Part shown: positions 1 through 6,864 of the stretch, one piece after another
Layout of the letters: each line of letters begins with the position of its first letter
Position numbering within the stretch: the stretch's first letter is position 1
Assembly: GCF_014204755.1 (NCBI RefSeq)
Contig: NZ_JACHLZ010000001.1
Location: forward strand, 620,001-684,000
Direction of reading: 5' to 3'
Source of the DNA: Brachybacterium aquaticum
GTDB taxonomy: Bacteria > Actinomycetota > Actinomycetes > Actinomycetales > Dermabacteraceae
Length of the DNA: 64,000 nt
Notes under the pieces: model-generated
Databases searched by the model: none
What the model was told of the DNA's origin: nothing
The model's input: the letters and a program-made list of their open reading frames with translations, nothing else
Program-made: the position numbers and the translations under genes

Positions 1-291
1 CGCCTCGAACTCGACGTCCCCACGATGCGCCGAGGCCCGGTACACCAGCACCGCCGCATCCTCGCCGAGCGGCACCAGCTGCTCCTCGCTGATCCGGTAG
101 TCGTCCCAGGCCGGCGCCGCTCCCAGCGAGGCGGTGACGGCGTCGCGGTCCAACACGGCACCGTTGACCAGCACCTTGAGGCCGTCGTCCGTCATCAGGT
201 CGCCGTAGAACTCGGCGCCCCGCGAGGAGCACAGCGAGTCCCAGCCGCCACGCTCGAGGCAGAGGAGGTCTTCGAGGATGAGTCGACTCAC
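1..291 (-). CDS. SnoaL/DUF4440-like protein, 3' end cut by window edge
   Basis: An open minus-strand frame of 97 codons runs off the left edge, so only the N-terminal part is present. It starts around a GTG at 291; other in-frame GTG codons lie at 300 and just upstream, so the exact start is open. The residues read like a nuclear-transport-factor-2 or SnoaL fold: a helical start (SRLILEDLLCLERGGWDSL), then GAEFYGDLMTDDGLKVLVNG and a strand with AAVLVYRASAHRGDVEFEA. A related small protein of the same general kind lies at 5481-5909. The family covers many small-molecule cyclases and isomerases as well as proteins of unknown role, so no reaction is assigned. It is divergent from the VapBC pair. 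Confidence 0.65.
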   Translation of the reverse strand, partial: MSRLILEDLLCLERGGWDSLCSSRGAEFYGDLMTDDGLKVLVNGAVLDRDAVTASLGAAPAWDDYRISEEQLVPLGEDAAVLVYRASAHRGDVEFEA

Positions 292-403
292 GACTCCCAC
301 TGTAACCACGCCCGCCGTCGACAGTCCCGGGCTCGCCGCCTGCGCTGTGGTCATGGTGTTCGCCTCCGGGCACGGCAGCAGTCTTCGTTCTGCGCCCTCG
401 TCC

Positions 404-419
404 TGATATCGTGATATCA
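404..419. promoter_or_regulatory. near-palindromic operator upstream of vapBC
   Basis: TGATATCGTGATATCA is a 16-bp near-perfect palindrome (only the two central positions break symmetry) and ends 17 bp before the vapB start codon. It is strikingly AT-rich for this genome. VapB antitoxins bind such palindromes to repress their own operon, so this is the likely autoregulatory site. The assignment rests on position and symmetry only. Confidence 0.55.
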
Positions 420-436
420 AGCGATCGGGGGAGTCC

Positions 437-661
437 ATGACGAATGTGTTGATTCGAGGACTGAGCGATGCGGCCGTGGAGCGCATCGATGCCCAAGCGG
501 CGGAGCTCGGGCTGTCCCGGAACGAGTATCTGCGGCGCAGGCTGGAGCAGGATGTCTCGCCGGCCGCTGGTGCGACTGTCACCCCCGCTGATTGGGTGCG
601 GTCCTCCGAGGTCTTCGAGGATCTGGCGGATCCGGAGATCATGGGATCGGCATGGCGGTGA
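437..661 (+). CDS. vapB: ribbon-helix-helix antitoxin, VapB/FitA type
   Basis: The 74-residue product starts [17 protein letters not shown], the usual N-terminal DNA-binding beta strand of ribbon-helix-helix antitoxins, followed by helices containing [15 protein letters not shown]. The acidic C-terminal tail (about residues 50-74, [14 protein letters not shown]) is where these antitoxins wrap around and inhibit the PIN toxin. A purine-rich Shine-Dalgarno stretch (GGGGGAG) sits 4-5 bp before the ATG. The stop codon overlaps the start of the toxin gene by 10 bp, so the two are translationally coupled. The palindrome at 404-419 is the likely autorepression site. VapB versus FitA naming is not resolved by sequence alone. 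Confidence 0.8.
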   Translation: MTNVLIRGLSDAAVERIDAQAAELGLSRNEYLRRRLEQDVSPAAGATVTPADWVRSSEVFEDLADPEIMGSAWR

Positions 662-1071
662 CGAGCTGGCTCATCGACAAGTCCGCCTACGCAAGGATGC
701 AGAGCGGGCAGGCCGCCGAGATGGAGATCTGGAACTCCCGTATCGAACGGGGTCTCGTGCGCCTGTCGACGATCACGCGGTTGGAGCTCGGCTACTCCAC
801 ACGCTCGGGGGCAGCAGGACGTGAAGCCTTCAGCCTGCCACCGTTGTCCCTCCTGCCGATCGAGCATCTGACCCCGGCGATGGAGGACCGTGCGTGGGAG
901 GTGCAGATGCTCCTTGCCGACAGGGGACAGCATCGCGCGCCGTCGATCCCCGACCTCCTCATCGCGGCGACGGCGGAGAAGAGTGGACTGACAGTTCTGG
1001 CCATCGACAAGGACTTCGATCTCATCGCCGAGGTGACCGGCCAGCAGGTGCACACCCTCGCAACCCGCTGA
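652..1071 (+). CDS. vapC: VapC-like PIN-domain ribonuclease toxin
   Basis: The 139-residue product has the PIN-domain acidic signature: D9 in [11 protein letters not shown]45 in TRLELGYS, D101 in [10 protein letters not shown] and D119/D121 in AIDKDFD. These residues hold Mg2+ for RNA cleavage; VapC toxins usually cut tRNA or rRNA at specific sites. The ATG at 652 lies inside the last codons of the antitoxin gene, and its PIN start fits better than the longer frame that opens at 592. Length is typical for the family. The toxin looks intact. The RNA target cannot be deduced here. Confidence 0.88.
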   Translation: MAVTSWLIDKSAYARMQSGQAAEMEIWNSRIERGLVRLSTITRLELGYSTRSGAAGREAFSLPPLSLLPIEHLTPAMEDRAWEVQMLLADRGQHRAPSIPDLLIAATAEKSGLTVLAIDKDFDLIAEVTGQQVHTLATR

Positions 1072-1116
1072 CCCGTGCGGAGGGAACGATCCTCGCGGAC
1101 CGAGGAGGATGGGCCC

Positions 1117-1719
1117 ATGCCCACACCGCGCGAGATCCTCACCGTCTCCGACGACGCGCCTCCACCGGGCGAGACCCCGTGGGTGGTGCCGCCCGTCGTC
1201 CAGCACATCGACGTGGTCCCGGCCGACCCGACCTGGCCCGCCAGATTCGAGGCGCTCGCCGCGCGCCTGCGCAGTGCGCTCGGAGGCAGGGCGCTCGCGA
1301 TCGACCACGTCGGCTCGACCTCCGTGCCGGGCCTCGCGGCGAAGCCGATCCTCGACGTCGACCTGATCGTCGCCGATCCGGCCGACGAGGAGGTGTGGCT
1401 GCCCGCCCTCGAGTCGGACTGCTTCGTACTCACGGTCCGCGAACCGTGGTGGCAGGGCCACCGGATGCTGCGCCTCGACGCACCCCGCGCGCACCTGCAC
1501 GTGTTCGGCCCCGACGCCGCCGAGCCCTGGCGCCACCGCATCTTCCGCGACCACCTGCGTCGCAGCGACGAGGACCGTGCGCTGTATGCGGAGACGAAGC
1601 ACGAGGTCGCCGCGCTCTCGAACGCCGAGGGTGAGCAGATGATGGAGTACAACCGGCGCAAGCAGGACGTGATCCGGGAGATCTACGCGCGCGCCTTCGC
1701 CGCGGCGGGGCTGCGCTGA
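1117..1719 (+). CDS. GrpB family protein (nucleotidyltransferase-like)
   Basis: This 200-residue protein carries the GrpB/UPF0157 signature: HIDVVPADPTWPARFEAL near the start, then DHVGSTSVPGLAAKPILDVDL (about residues 67-87) with the G-S-T-S and D-x-D of a nucleotidyltransferase fold. The family shares the DNA polymerase beta-like fold; some members are annotated as dephospho-CoA kinase-associated, but the substrate is generally unknown. The ATG at 1117 is chosen over an upstream in-frame start at 1075 because GAGGAGGA lies 8 bp ahead of it. It is a single gene 45 bp after vapC and is followed by a degenerate tandem repeat. Confidence 0.85.
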   Translation: MPTPREILTVSDDAPPPGETPWVVPPVVQHIDVVPADPTWPARFEALAARLRSALGGRALAIDHVGSTSVPGLAAKPILDVDLIVADPADEEVWLPALESDCFVLTVREPWWQGHRMLRLDAPRAHLHVFGPDAAEPWRHRIFRDHLRRSDEDRALYAETKHEVAALSNAEGEQMMEYNRRKQDVIREIYARAFAAAGLR

Positions 1720-1732
1720 TCGCCGCTGCCCA

Positions 1733-1789
1733 TCGGCCGAACGCCCGTCGGTCGAACGCCCGTCGGCCGAACGCCCGTCGGCCGAACGC
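1733..1789. repeat. 15-bp degenerate tandem repeat with the CCGTCGGCC motif
   Basis: About 3.5 copies of a 15-bp unit (GAACGCCCGTCGGCC, with one TCG variant) fill the spacer between the GrpB gene and the next gene. The unit contains CCGTCGGCC, the reverse complement of the GGCCGACGG motif that recurs in spacers across the window. The array ends about 30 bp before the next ATG. It may form hairpins, but the role is unknown. Confidence 0.8.
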
Positions 1790-1819
1790 ATGGGGGAATG
1801 CGGTGCTACCTTCCCCGCC

Positions 1820-2101
1820 ATGTACACCGTCATGTCGATCCACACCCCGCATCCCGAGCACCGCGACGCCCTCATCGACTCCATGCACCGCTTCGGCGCC
1901 GCGATGCGCGGCAGGGACGGGATGCTCGGCGTCCACACCCTCGAGGACGCGGACACCGGGCGGCTGATCGGCCTTGCGATGTTCGAGGACGAGGAGTCGG
2001 CGCGCCGCCTCCTCCCGCTCGTTCGCGAAGCGGTCGCCGAGGACCCCTTCGACGTGTGGGAGGCGGAGGAGGTCGAAGGGCTGCACCTCGTCGAGATCTG
2101 A
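1820..2101 (+). CDS. small ABM/dimeric alpha-beta barrel family protein
   Basis: The 93-residue protein starts MYTVMSIHTPHPEHRDALIDSM and continues MRGRDGMLGVHTLEDADTG, the pattern of antibiotic-biosynthesis-monooxygenase-like ferredoxin folds. These are small dimeric enzymes or stress proteins acting on quinones, haem or polyketides; the substrate is unknown here. The start at 1820 has no Shine-Dalgarno sequence, but TACCTT sits 7 bp upstream (1807-1812), suggesting a leaderless mRNA that begins at the ATG. An upstream in-frame ATG at 1790 overlaps the repeat and is less likely. Confidence 0.7.
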   Translation: MYTVMSIHTPHPEHRDALIDSMHRFGAAMRGRDGMLGVHTLEDADTGRLIGLAMFEDEESARRLLPLVREAVAEDPFDVWEAEEVEGLHLVEI

Positions 2102-2169
2102 GCGCAGGGCAGCCCCGACCGCCCCTCGCCCCGCTGTCCGGCTCGTGAGCACCGTGGGACACTCCGGGG

Positions 2170-2595
2170 GTGGAGACCAACGACGCGCCCCAGCACCCCG
2201 CCTACTTCCACGGCACCCGCGCGGCGCTGCAGCCCGGTGACCTGATCGCCGCAGGCCACCGGTCCAACTACCGTCCCGAGGTGGTCATGAACCACGTCTA
2301 CTTCACCGCCCGCTGCGACGGCGGAGTACTGGCCGCGGAGATCGCCGCGATGCTCGGCCCGGAGGGCTCGGCCCCGCACGTCTACCTCGTCGAGCCCACC
2401 GGCCCCTTCGAGGACGACCCCAACGTCACCGACAAGAAGTTCCCCGGCAACCCCACGCAGTCCTATCGCAGCACCGCGCCGCTGCGGATCCTAGAGGAGA
2501 TCACCGACTGGACCCGTCTCGAGCCCGCCGAGCTCGACCTGTGGCGCGAGCGGCTCGCCGCGATGCGGGAGAACGACGCCGAGATCATCAACTGA
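2170..2595 (+). CDS. arr: rifamycin ADP-ribosyltransferase Arr
   Basis: The 141-residue product matches Arr throughout: YFHGTRAALQPGDLIAAGHR at the N-terminus, a central VYFTA strand, then LVEPTGPFEDDPNVTDKKFP and GNPTQSYRST. These are the NAD-binding H-G-T and the conserved substrate-side block of Arr enzymes, which ADP-ribosylate the C23 hydroxyl of rifamycins and inactivate them in the cytoplasm. Length is as expected for the family. Translation begins at a GTG (2170); GACACT lies 6 bp upstream, so a leaderless start is possible. It stands alone, with no resistance island around it, so it is probably intrinsic. Confidence 0.92.
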   Translation: METNDAPQHPAYFHGTRAALQPGDLIAAGHRSNYRPEVVMNHVYFTARCDGGVLAAEIAAMLGPEGSAPHVYLVEPTGPFEDDPNVTDKKFPGNPTQSYRSTAPLRILEEITDWTRLEPAELDLWRERLAAMRENDAEIIN

Positions 2596-2668
2596 GGCGC
2601 CTTCCCACGTGCCATGATCGGGCTTCTCGGGACAACGCCCGAGACCGTTGCAGAGGAGGCCAACGAGC

Positions 2669-3121
2669 ATGAGCCGAGCCGTCGACCCCGCAGTTCACGC
2701 GCGCCCCGCAGTCCCCACCCGCGACGCGCAACGGGCATGGCTCGCCGCCCTCCGCCCCCGGACCGCGCAGCTCGAGTTCGTGGCCAACGACGAGAGCGCG
2801 GCGGACCCGCTGCTCGCGCGACTCGCCCATCTGCCCTCGATCCTGACCGTCGGTGTGGGACCGGGGAACGGCTGCTCTCGCCCCAGGCCCACCGCCGTGG
2901 TGCACCGCTTCGCCTACGACCGGGAGATCCTGCGCGCTCTCGAGGAGCTCGGCGGACTCTTCGCCGAGGAGTCGAGCGCACCCCCGTGGACGGAGCTCGG
3001 CGACGTGGACCTGGTGCTGCGCGATGCCCAGGGCCGTGCGATCGGCGCGACCGTCGCCCACGAGCGCATGCTCATCGACGAGGACCACGACCCCGGCGAC
3101 GAGAACTCCCGGCTGCGCTGA
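2669..3121 (+). CDS. conserved hypothetical protein, 150 aa
   Basis: I do not recognise this protein. It starts at the ATG at 2669, 9 bp after a strong GAGGAGG. The sequence is soluble and without a signal peptide. Features include a segment AQLEFVANDESAADPLLARLAHLPSI, a glycine-rich VGVGPGNGC turn, and a C-terminal stretch with LVLRDAQGRAIGATVAHERM. It is a single gene 74 bp after arr and converges on the MTHFR-like pseudogene, so context gives no role. Confidence 0.65.
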   Translation: MSRAVDPAVHARPAVPTRDAQRAWLAALRPRTAQLEFVANDESAADPLLARLAHLPSILTVGVGPGNGCSRPRPTAVVHRFAYDREILRALEELGGLFAEESSAPPWTELGDVDLVLRDAQGRAIGATVAHERMLIDEDHDPGDENSRLR

Positions 3122-3154
3122 GAAGAGTCGCGTCGAGCGCGAGAGGTTCGCGGC

Positions 3155-3736
3155 CTACGCCCCTGGCAGGGTGAGGCGGCCGTTCATCCACCGCACCGCC
3201 GCGCTCATCCCGCCGAAGGGGTACAGGTGGTACCCGATCACGCCGAGGTCGATCTCCGCGCTCGCCGCCGTGAGCCCGCTCTGCAGGGCGTCCCAGAACC
3301 GCTCGGGGCCGACGGGGGCATCCGCCGCGCCGTCGGTCGGCAGCCCGTAGCGCTCGGCGACCTGCGCCGAGGGCGAGACCCCGAACTGCCGCGCGAAGCG
3401 CAGCAGTGTCCCGGCCCTCGCCGGACCCGGCACCCCGAGCCGCAGGGGCGCGTCGATCCCGTCGGCCCGCACCTGCCGCACCCAGCGCACGAGCGCGTCG
3501 GCGTCGAAGGTCATCTGGGTCGGGACCGGCGAGAGCCCCCAGTCGCGGATCGCCCGCGCGGCACCGACGCGCTGGGCATGGTCCTCGTTGCCGAGGAAGG
3601 CGATGTTCACGGGCGTGCCCAGGGGGATGTCCGCACGCGCCGCCTCGAGCTGGGCGATGGCCTTCCCGGTCACCTCCAGCGAGTACGCCGCCGCCGGGCG
3701 CGTGCCGCCCGCGGGGCTCGTCTGCTCGGGCCACAA
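3155..3736 (-). pseudogene. methylenetetrahydrofolate reductase-like gene with an internal deletion
   Basis: The 193-codon frame reads as two ends of an MTHFR (MetF-fold) enzyme joined together. The N-terminal part has SLEVTGKAIAQLEAARADI, then VNIAFLGNEDHA; the C-terminal part has TQMTFDADALVRWVRQV, APLRLGVPGPARAGTLLRFA and DLGVIGYHLYPFGGM. In relatives as I know them, about 100 residues with much of the FAD and folate site separate LSPVP from TQFTFD; here they are adjacent (SPVPTQMTFD, junction near 3525). The start is a TTG at 3736 behind a perfect AAGGAGG 11 bp upstream. The frame is intact, so a short protein may be made, but it should lack reductase activity. Confidence 0.72.
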
Positions 3737-3895
3737 GTCGACCTCGACCTCCTTATCGTCCTGCCCGCAGGCTACGACCCGTAGGCCCGCGCGGGGCGCT
3801 AACCTGGAAGGACGGATCCGACGAGGCACCGTCAGCGCCGCGACCAGCGGACCGACCACCACGGACCCCGCCGCGAGCGCGGGGGAGGAGAGCCC

Positions 3896-4843
3896 ATGTC
3901 CCTGCGCGAGATCACCTTCACCTCCGCGAACGGCCGCGACACGATCCAGGGCTGGCTGTACACGCCCGCCGCCCCGCCGCGCGCCGTGGTGCAGATCGTC
4001 CACGGCCTCGGCGAGCACTCCCGCCGCTACCTCCACCTCATCTCCGCGCTGCTGGACGCGGGCTGCGCCGTGGTCGCTGACGACCACGCCGGCCACGGCC
4101 GCACCGCCATGGAGTCCGGGATCTGGGGCGACGCCGGGGACGACGCGGCCGACGTCGTCGTCGCCGACGAGCTGACCCTCCAGGCCGCCGCCCGCGAGCA
4201 GCACCCGGACCTGCCCTACGTCCTGTTCGGCCACAGCTGGGGCTCGATGATCGCCCGCGCCGTCGCCATGCGGCCCGAGGCGCGGCTGGACGCGCTGGGC
4301 CTGTGCGGCATCGCCGCCGGGATGCGCGGCATCGAGCAGAGCATCGACCGTGCCGCGCTCGCCGAGGTCGCCGGCTCCCCGCAGAGCGCCGAGCCCGTGC
4401 CGGGCGAGCTCATGGGTCAGCTCTTCGACGGGTTCCTTGAGCGGTTCGGCGAGGACGCCGGCCCCACCGCCTGGGTCGCCCTCGACGCGGACGTGGTCGC
4501 CGACCACGGCATCGACCCGTTCAACAACTTCGGCGCCCCGCTCAGCGCCCGCTTCGTGCAGGGCTTCGTGGACCTCTACGACCGCGCCAACGGCGAGGAC
4601 TTCTACACCGCCCTCCCCGCGGACCTGCCGATCCTGATCCTCGCCGGGGACCAGGACCCCGTCACCGCCTACGGCGAGGGCGCCTACCACGTCGCCAACC
4701 GACTGTGGGACAGCGGCCATCGCGACGTGCGCACCCGCGTCTACCCGGGGGTGCGGCACGAGGTCCACAACGAGCCGGGCACCCGCGCGGACGTCGAGCA
4801 GGAGATCATCGCCCTCGTCGAGCGGGCGGTGAACGGGTCCTGA
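3896..4843 (+). CDS. alpha/beta hydrolase, monoacylglycerol lipase-like (serine aminopeptidase S33 type)
   Basis: A 315-residue soluble hydrolase. It has the oxyanion segment VHGLGEHSRRY near residue 37, the nucleophile elbow GHSWG (about residues 112-116), the acid Asp in ILAGDQDPVT (about residue 254) and the His in GVRHEVHNE (about residue 284), so the catalytic triad is complete. The HGLGEHS pattern is typical of monoacylglycerol lipases and lysophospholipases. GGAGGAGA lies just ahead of the ATG, and TAACCT around 3801 is a plausible -10. It is monocistronic. The natural ester substrate is not known. Confidence 0.85.
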   Translation: MSLREITFTSANGRDTIQGWLYTPAAPPRAVVQIVHGLGEHSRRYLHLISALLDAGCAVVADDHAGHGRTAMESGIWGDAGDDAADVVVADELTLQAAAREQHPDLPYVLFGHSWGSMIARAVAMRPEARLDALGLCGIAAGMRGIEQSIDRAALAEVAGSPQSAEPVPGELMGQLFDGFLERFGEDAGPTAWVALDADVVADHGIDPFNNFGAPLSARFVQGFVDLYDRANGEDFYTALPADLPILILAGDQDPVTAYGEGAYHVANRLWDSGHRDVRTRVYPGVRHEVHNEPGTRADVEQEIIALVERAVNGS

Positions 4844-4884
4844 TCCGTGCCCCTGGCGGCCCTGGAGTGCGCGGCGCCGCGGGG

Positions 4885-5367
4885 TCAGGCCTCCTCGGGC
4901 AGCGGGTGCTCGCCCTTGATCACGAAGTACGAGCCGCGGATCGTGCCGGCGAGCTTGGACTTCTGGCGGGCGAACTTGAAGGCCGAGAGCTCCTGCGGCA
5001 CCTCCATCCCGTCGGACAGCTTGAAGCCGACGGCGCGCTTGCCCGCCTCCTCCCGGGTCCACAGCGCGTTCAGGCCGAGCCCGGACTCGTAGAACACGTA
5101 CACCCAGAAGATTCCGTCCACCTCGCTGATGCTCATCTCGAGCGCGGGGGAGTCGATCACGAGCTCGCGCTCGGTGCGCAGGATCTCCTCGACCCAGGCA
5201 AGGGTCTGCGGCGCCTCCGCGGCGGGGACGACCGTGAAGTCGTGGTCGTACTTGTTCTTGAAGTAGCGGGCCTCGTTCGCGCGCAGGCCCGCGAGGGCAT
5301 CGGCGACGGGGGAGGACTCCAGGCCCTCCGTGGAGACATCGGTGAACGAGACGGACATGTGCGGCAT
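4885..5367 (-). CDS. conserved hypothetical protein, 160 aa
   Basis: I do not recognise this protein. It is cytosolic (no signal peptide or membrane segment), rich in aromatic and charged residues, with ANEARYFKNKYDHDFTVV, a central VDGIFWVYVFYESGLGLNAL and a basic C-terminal region (FKFARQKSKLAGTIRGSYFV). The alternating strand pattern suggests a compact alpha/beta fold. Start ATG at 5367 follows GGAAGA with 6 bp spacing; a second ATG three codons later is possible. It converges on the hydrolase gene and diverges from the DUF4440 gene. Confidence 0.7.
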   Translation of the reverse strand: MPHMSVSFTDVSTEGLESSPVADALAGLRANEARYFKNKYDHDFTVVPAAEAPQTLAWVEEILRTERELVIDSPALEMSISEVDGIFWVYVFYESGLGLNALWTREEAGKRAVGFKLSDGMEVPQELSAFKFARQKSKLAGTIRGSYFVIKGEHPLPEEA

Positions 5368-5480
5368 GGGATTCTTCCGGGAGCGGTGGCAGAAGCGTAC
5401 GCGGGGTGCCCGCGCTGCCGACGGGGACGAGGCTGCGGGGGCAGTGGGGCGGGAGCGAACGCAGCGGGGATGATGGTCGC

Positions 5481-5909
5481 ATGGATTCCCAAGATCCCGA
5501 TTCCTTTCCTGCGGCTCCCCATGACGCTCCCGACCTCGCCCTCCTCCTCGCCCTCGAGGAGCAGGTGTGGCAGGCGCAGGTGCGCGGCGATGCGGACGCC
5601 GAGCGGGAGCTGCTGTCCGAGGACTTCGTCGGCGTCACCCCCGCCGGGATCCTCGACCTGGCCGCGCACCTCGGCGAGCTGGACGACGGCCCGATCACGG
5701 AGCGGTTCGCCCTCTCGCAGGCGCGCGTGCTCCCGATCGCACCGGACGCGGCACTGCTGGTCTACCGCGCGGAGCACCGCGCCGCCGGCGGTGCGGGGCG
5801 CGGCGCGGAGGCCGAGGTCGCCTTCATCTCCTCGCTCTGGCAGCGGCGCGAGGGCAGATGGTGGAACACCTTCAGCCAGGACGTCCCCGCGGGCACGCCG
5901 ACCTCGTAG
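5481..5909 (+). CDS. DUF4440/SnoaL-like small protein
   Basis: The 142-residue product has the NTF2-like layout: an N-terminal helix (LLLALEEQVWQAQVRGDADA), ERELLSEDFVGVTPAGILDL, a strand run ARVLPIAPDAALLVYRAEHR, and AFISSLWQRREGRWWNTFSQ at the C-terminus. DUF4440 proteins resemble ketosteroid isomerase and SnoaL cyclases; the role is unknown. GATGAT lies 6 bp before the ATG at 5481 with no Shine-Dalgarno sequence, so it is probably leaderless. It is 65 bp upstream of ohrR on the same strand. Confidence 0.75.
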   Translation: MDSQDPDSFPAAPHDAPDLALLLALEEQVWQAQVRGDADAERELLSEDFVGVTPAGILDLAAHLGELDDGPITERFALSQARVLPIAPDAALLVYRAEHRAAGGAGRGAEAEVAFISSLWQRREGRWWNTFSQDVPAGTPTS

Positions 5910-5974
5910 GATCCCGGGCGGGAGCCGCCCGCCGCGTCGCTCCCGCCCGAGGGCCACGGCGACAGGAGAGCACG

Positions 5975-6442
5975 ATGAACGAGGACGGGACCGGGCGCGA
6001 TCCGCTCGCCCTGGAGAGCCAGGTCTGCTTCGCCCTCTCGGTGGCCTCCCGCAGCGTCATCGCCGCCTACCGCCCGGTACTCGAGCCGCTCCACCTCACC
6101 CATCCCCAGTACCTCGTCATGCTCGCGCTGTGGGAGAAGGCGCCGCTGTCCCTCAAGCAGCTGAGCTCCCTCCTCCATCTCGAGCCCGCGACGCTCTCGC
6201 CGCTGATCAAGCGGCTCGAGGCGCTCGGGTACGTCTCCCGCCGCCGCGACGCGGCCGACGAGCGCTCGCTCGCGATCGTCCTCACCGCGCAGGGGCAGGC
6301 CCTGCGCGCCCAGGCCGAGGCGATCCCCGGCACGATGATGCGCCGGCTCGGGATGGACGAGGCGGAACTGGTGCAGCTCCACGCCACGATGATGAAGGTC
6401 ATCGACGCCGCGGCCGACGCCGACGACGACTCGCGCGCCTGA
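5975..6442 (+). CDS. ohrR: MarR-family organic hydroperoxide sensor OhrR
   Basis: The 155-residue regulator has the OhrR hallmark LESQVCFALSVASR, with the single peroxide-sensing cysteine at residue 18, followed by the winged helix region (HPQYLVMLALWEKAPLSLKQ, LEPATLSPLIKRLEALGYVS, RRRDAADERSLAIVLT). OhrR proteins repress an ohr peroxidase gene until the Cys is oxidised by organic hydroperoxides. GACAGGAGAG precedes the ATG. No ohr gene lies nearby; the only adjacent possible target is the small membrane protein downstream, behind a palindrome at 6509-6522. Oxidation-linked regulation of that gene is an inference. Confidence 0.85.
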   Translation: MNEDGTGRDPLALESQVCFALSVASRSVIAAYRPVLEPLHLTHPQYLVMLALWEKAPLSLKQLSSLLHLEPATLSPLIKRLEALGYVSRRRDAADERSLAIVLTAQGQALRAQAEAIPGTMMRRLGMDEAELVQLHATMMKVIDAAADADDDSRA

Positions 6443-6508
6443 CGCGCGCCCGTTGGCGTCCCTCCGTGCGCTCCGCGCACCGCGTCGGGACTCACCGCCC
6501 CTCGTACT

Positions 6509-6522
6509 GTTAGTGCACTAAC
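6509..6522. promoter_or_regulatory. 14-bp perfect palindrome, candidate MarR/OhrR operator
   Basis: GTTAGTGCACTAAC is a perfect palindrome between ohrR and the next gene. TACGAT at 6531-6536 could be the -10 of a promoter that it covers. MarR-family dimers bind palindromes of this size, so OhrR itself is the first candidate. The site is AT-richer than its surroundings. Confidence 0.55.
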
Positions 6523-6594
6523 TATCTCGGTACGATGCTTCCCGTGCCCTCGTGGTATCCCATCACACCGACCCCTCGCCCCCAGGAGATCCTC

Positions 6595-6774
6595 GTGAGC
6601 GTCCCCGGAGCCCTTCTCTGCCTGCTCGCGCTGATGATGTTCCTCGTCGGCGTCGTGTCGATCTACTCGACCACCATGACGGTCAAGCGCAGCCGCGTCG
6701 CCCCGTGGGCGATCGCGCTGGTGATCATCGCGCTCGTGCTCGGCACGATCGGGATCATCCTGCTCGTGCGCTGA
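6595..6774 (+). CDS. small two-helix membrane protein, 59 aa
   Basis: Starting at the GTG at 6595 (AGGAG 5 bp upstream), the 59-residue protein is almost only two transmembrane helices (ALLCLLALMMFLVGVVSIYS and WAIALVIIALVLGTIGIILL) joined by a short basic loop (TVKRSRVAP). The basic loop suggests both termini face outside, by the positive-inside rule. An in-frame ATG at 6535 exists but lies inside the putative promoter and lacks a ribosome site. Function is unknown. Its position behind a candidate OhrR operator hints at a stress-linked envelope role. Confidence 0.6.
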   Translation: MSVPGALLCLLALMMFLVGVVSIYSTTMTVKRSRVAPWAIALVIIALVLGTIGIILLVR

Positions 6775-6864
6775 GGCACCCGCGGGAGAGGGCCGCGCCG
6801 CAGAGGCGCGTGATGTCCTCCCCGTGGCGCGGGCACCGGACCCGCCCGAGGCGAGGAGCCCAAG

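Noticed and set aside
3155..5698. Continuous 847-codon minus-strand frame from 5698 to 3155
   Set aside because: Only the last 193 codons (from the TTG at 3736) have protein-like sequence; the rest is antisense to the hydrolase and other genes.
6535..6594. Longer start (ATG at 6535) for the small membrane protein
   Set aside because: It lies in the putative promoter and lacks a ribosome site; AGGAG is correctly spaced for the GTG at 6595.
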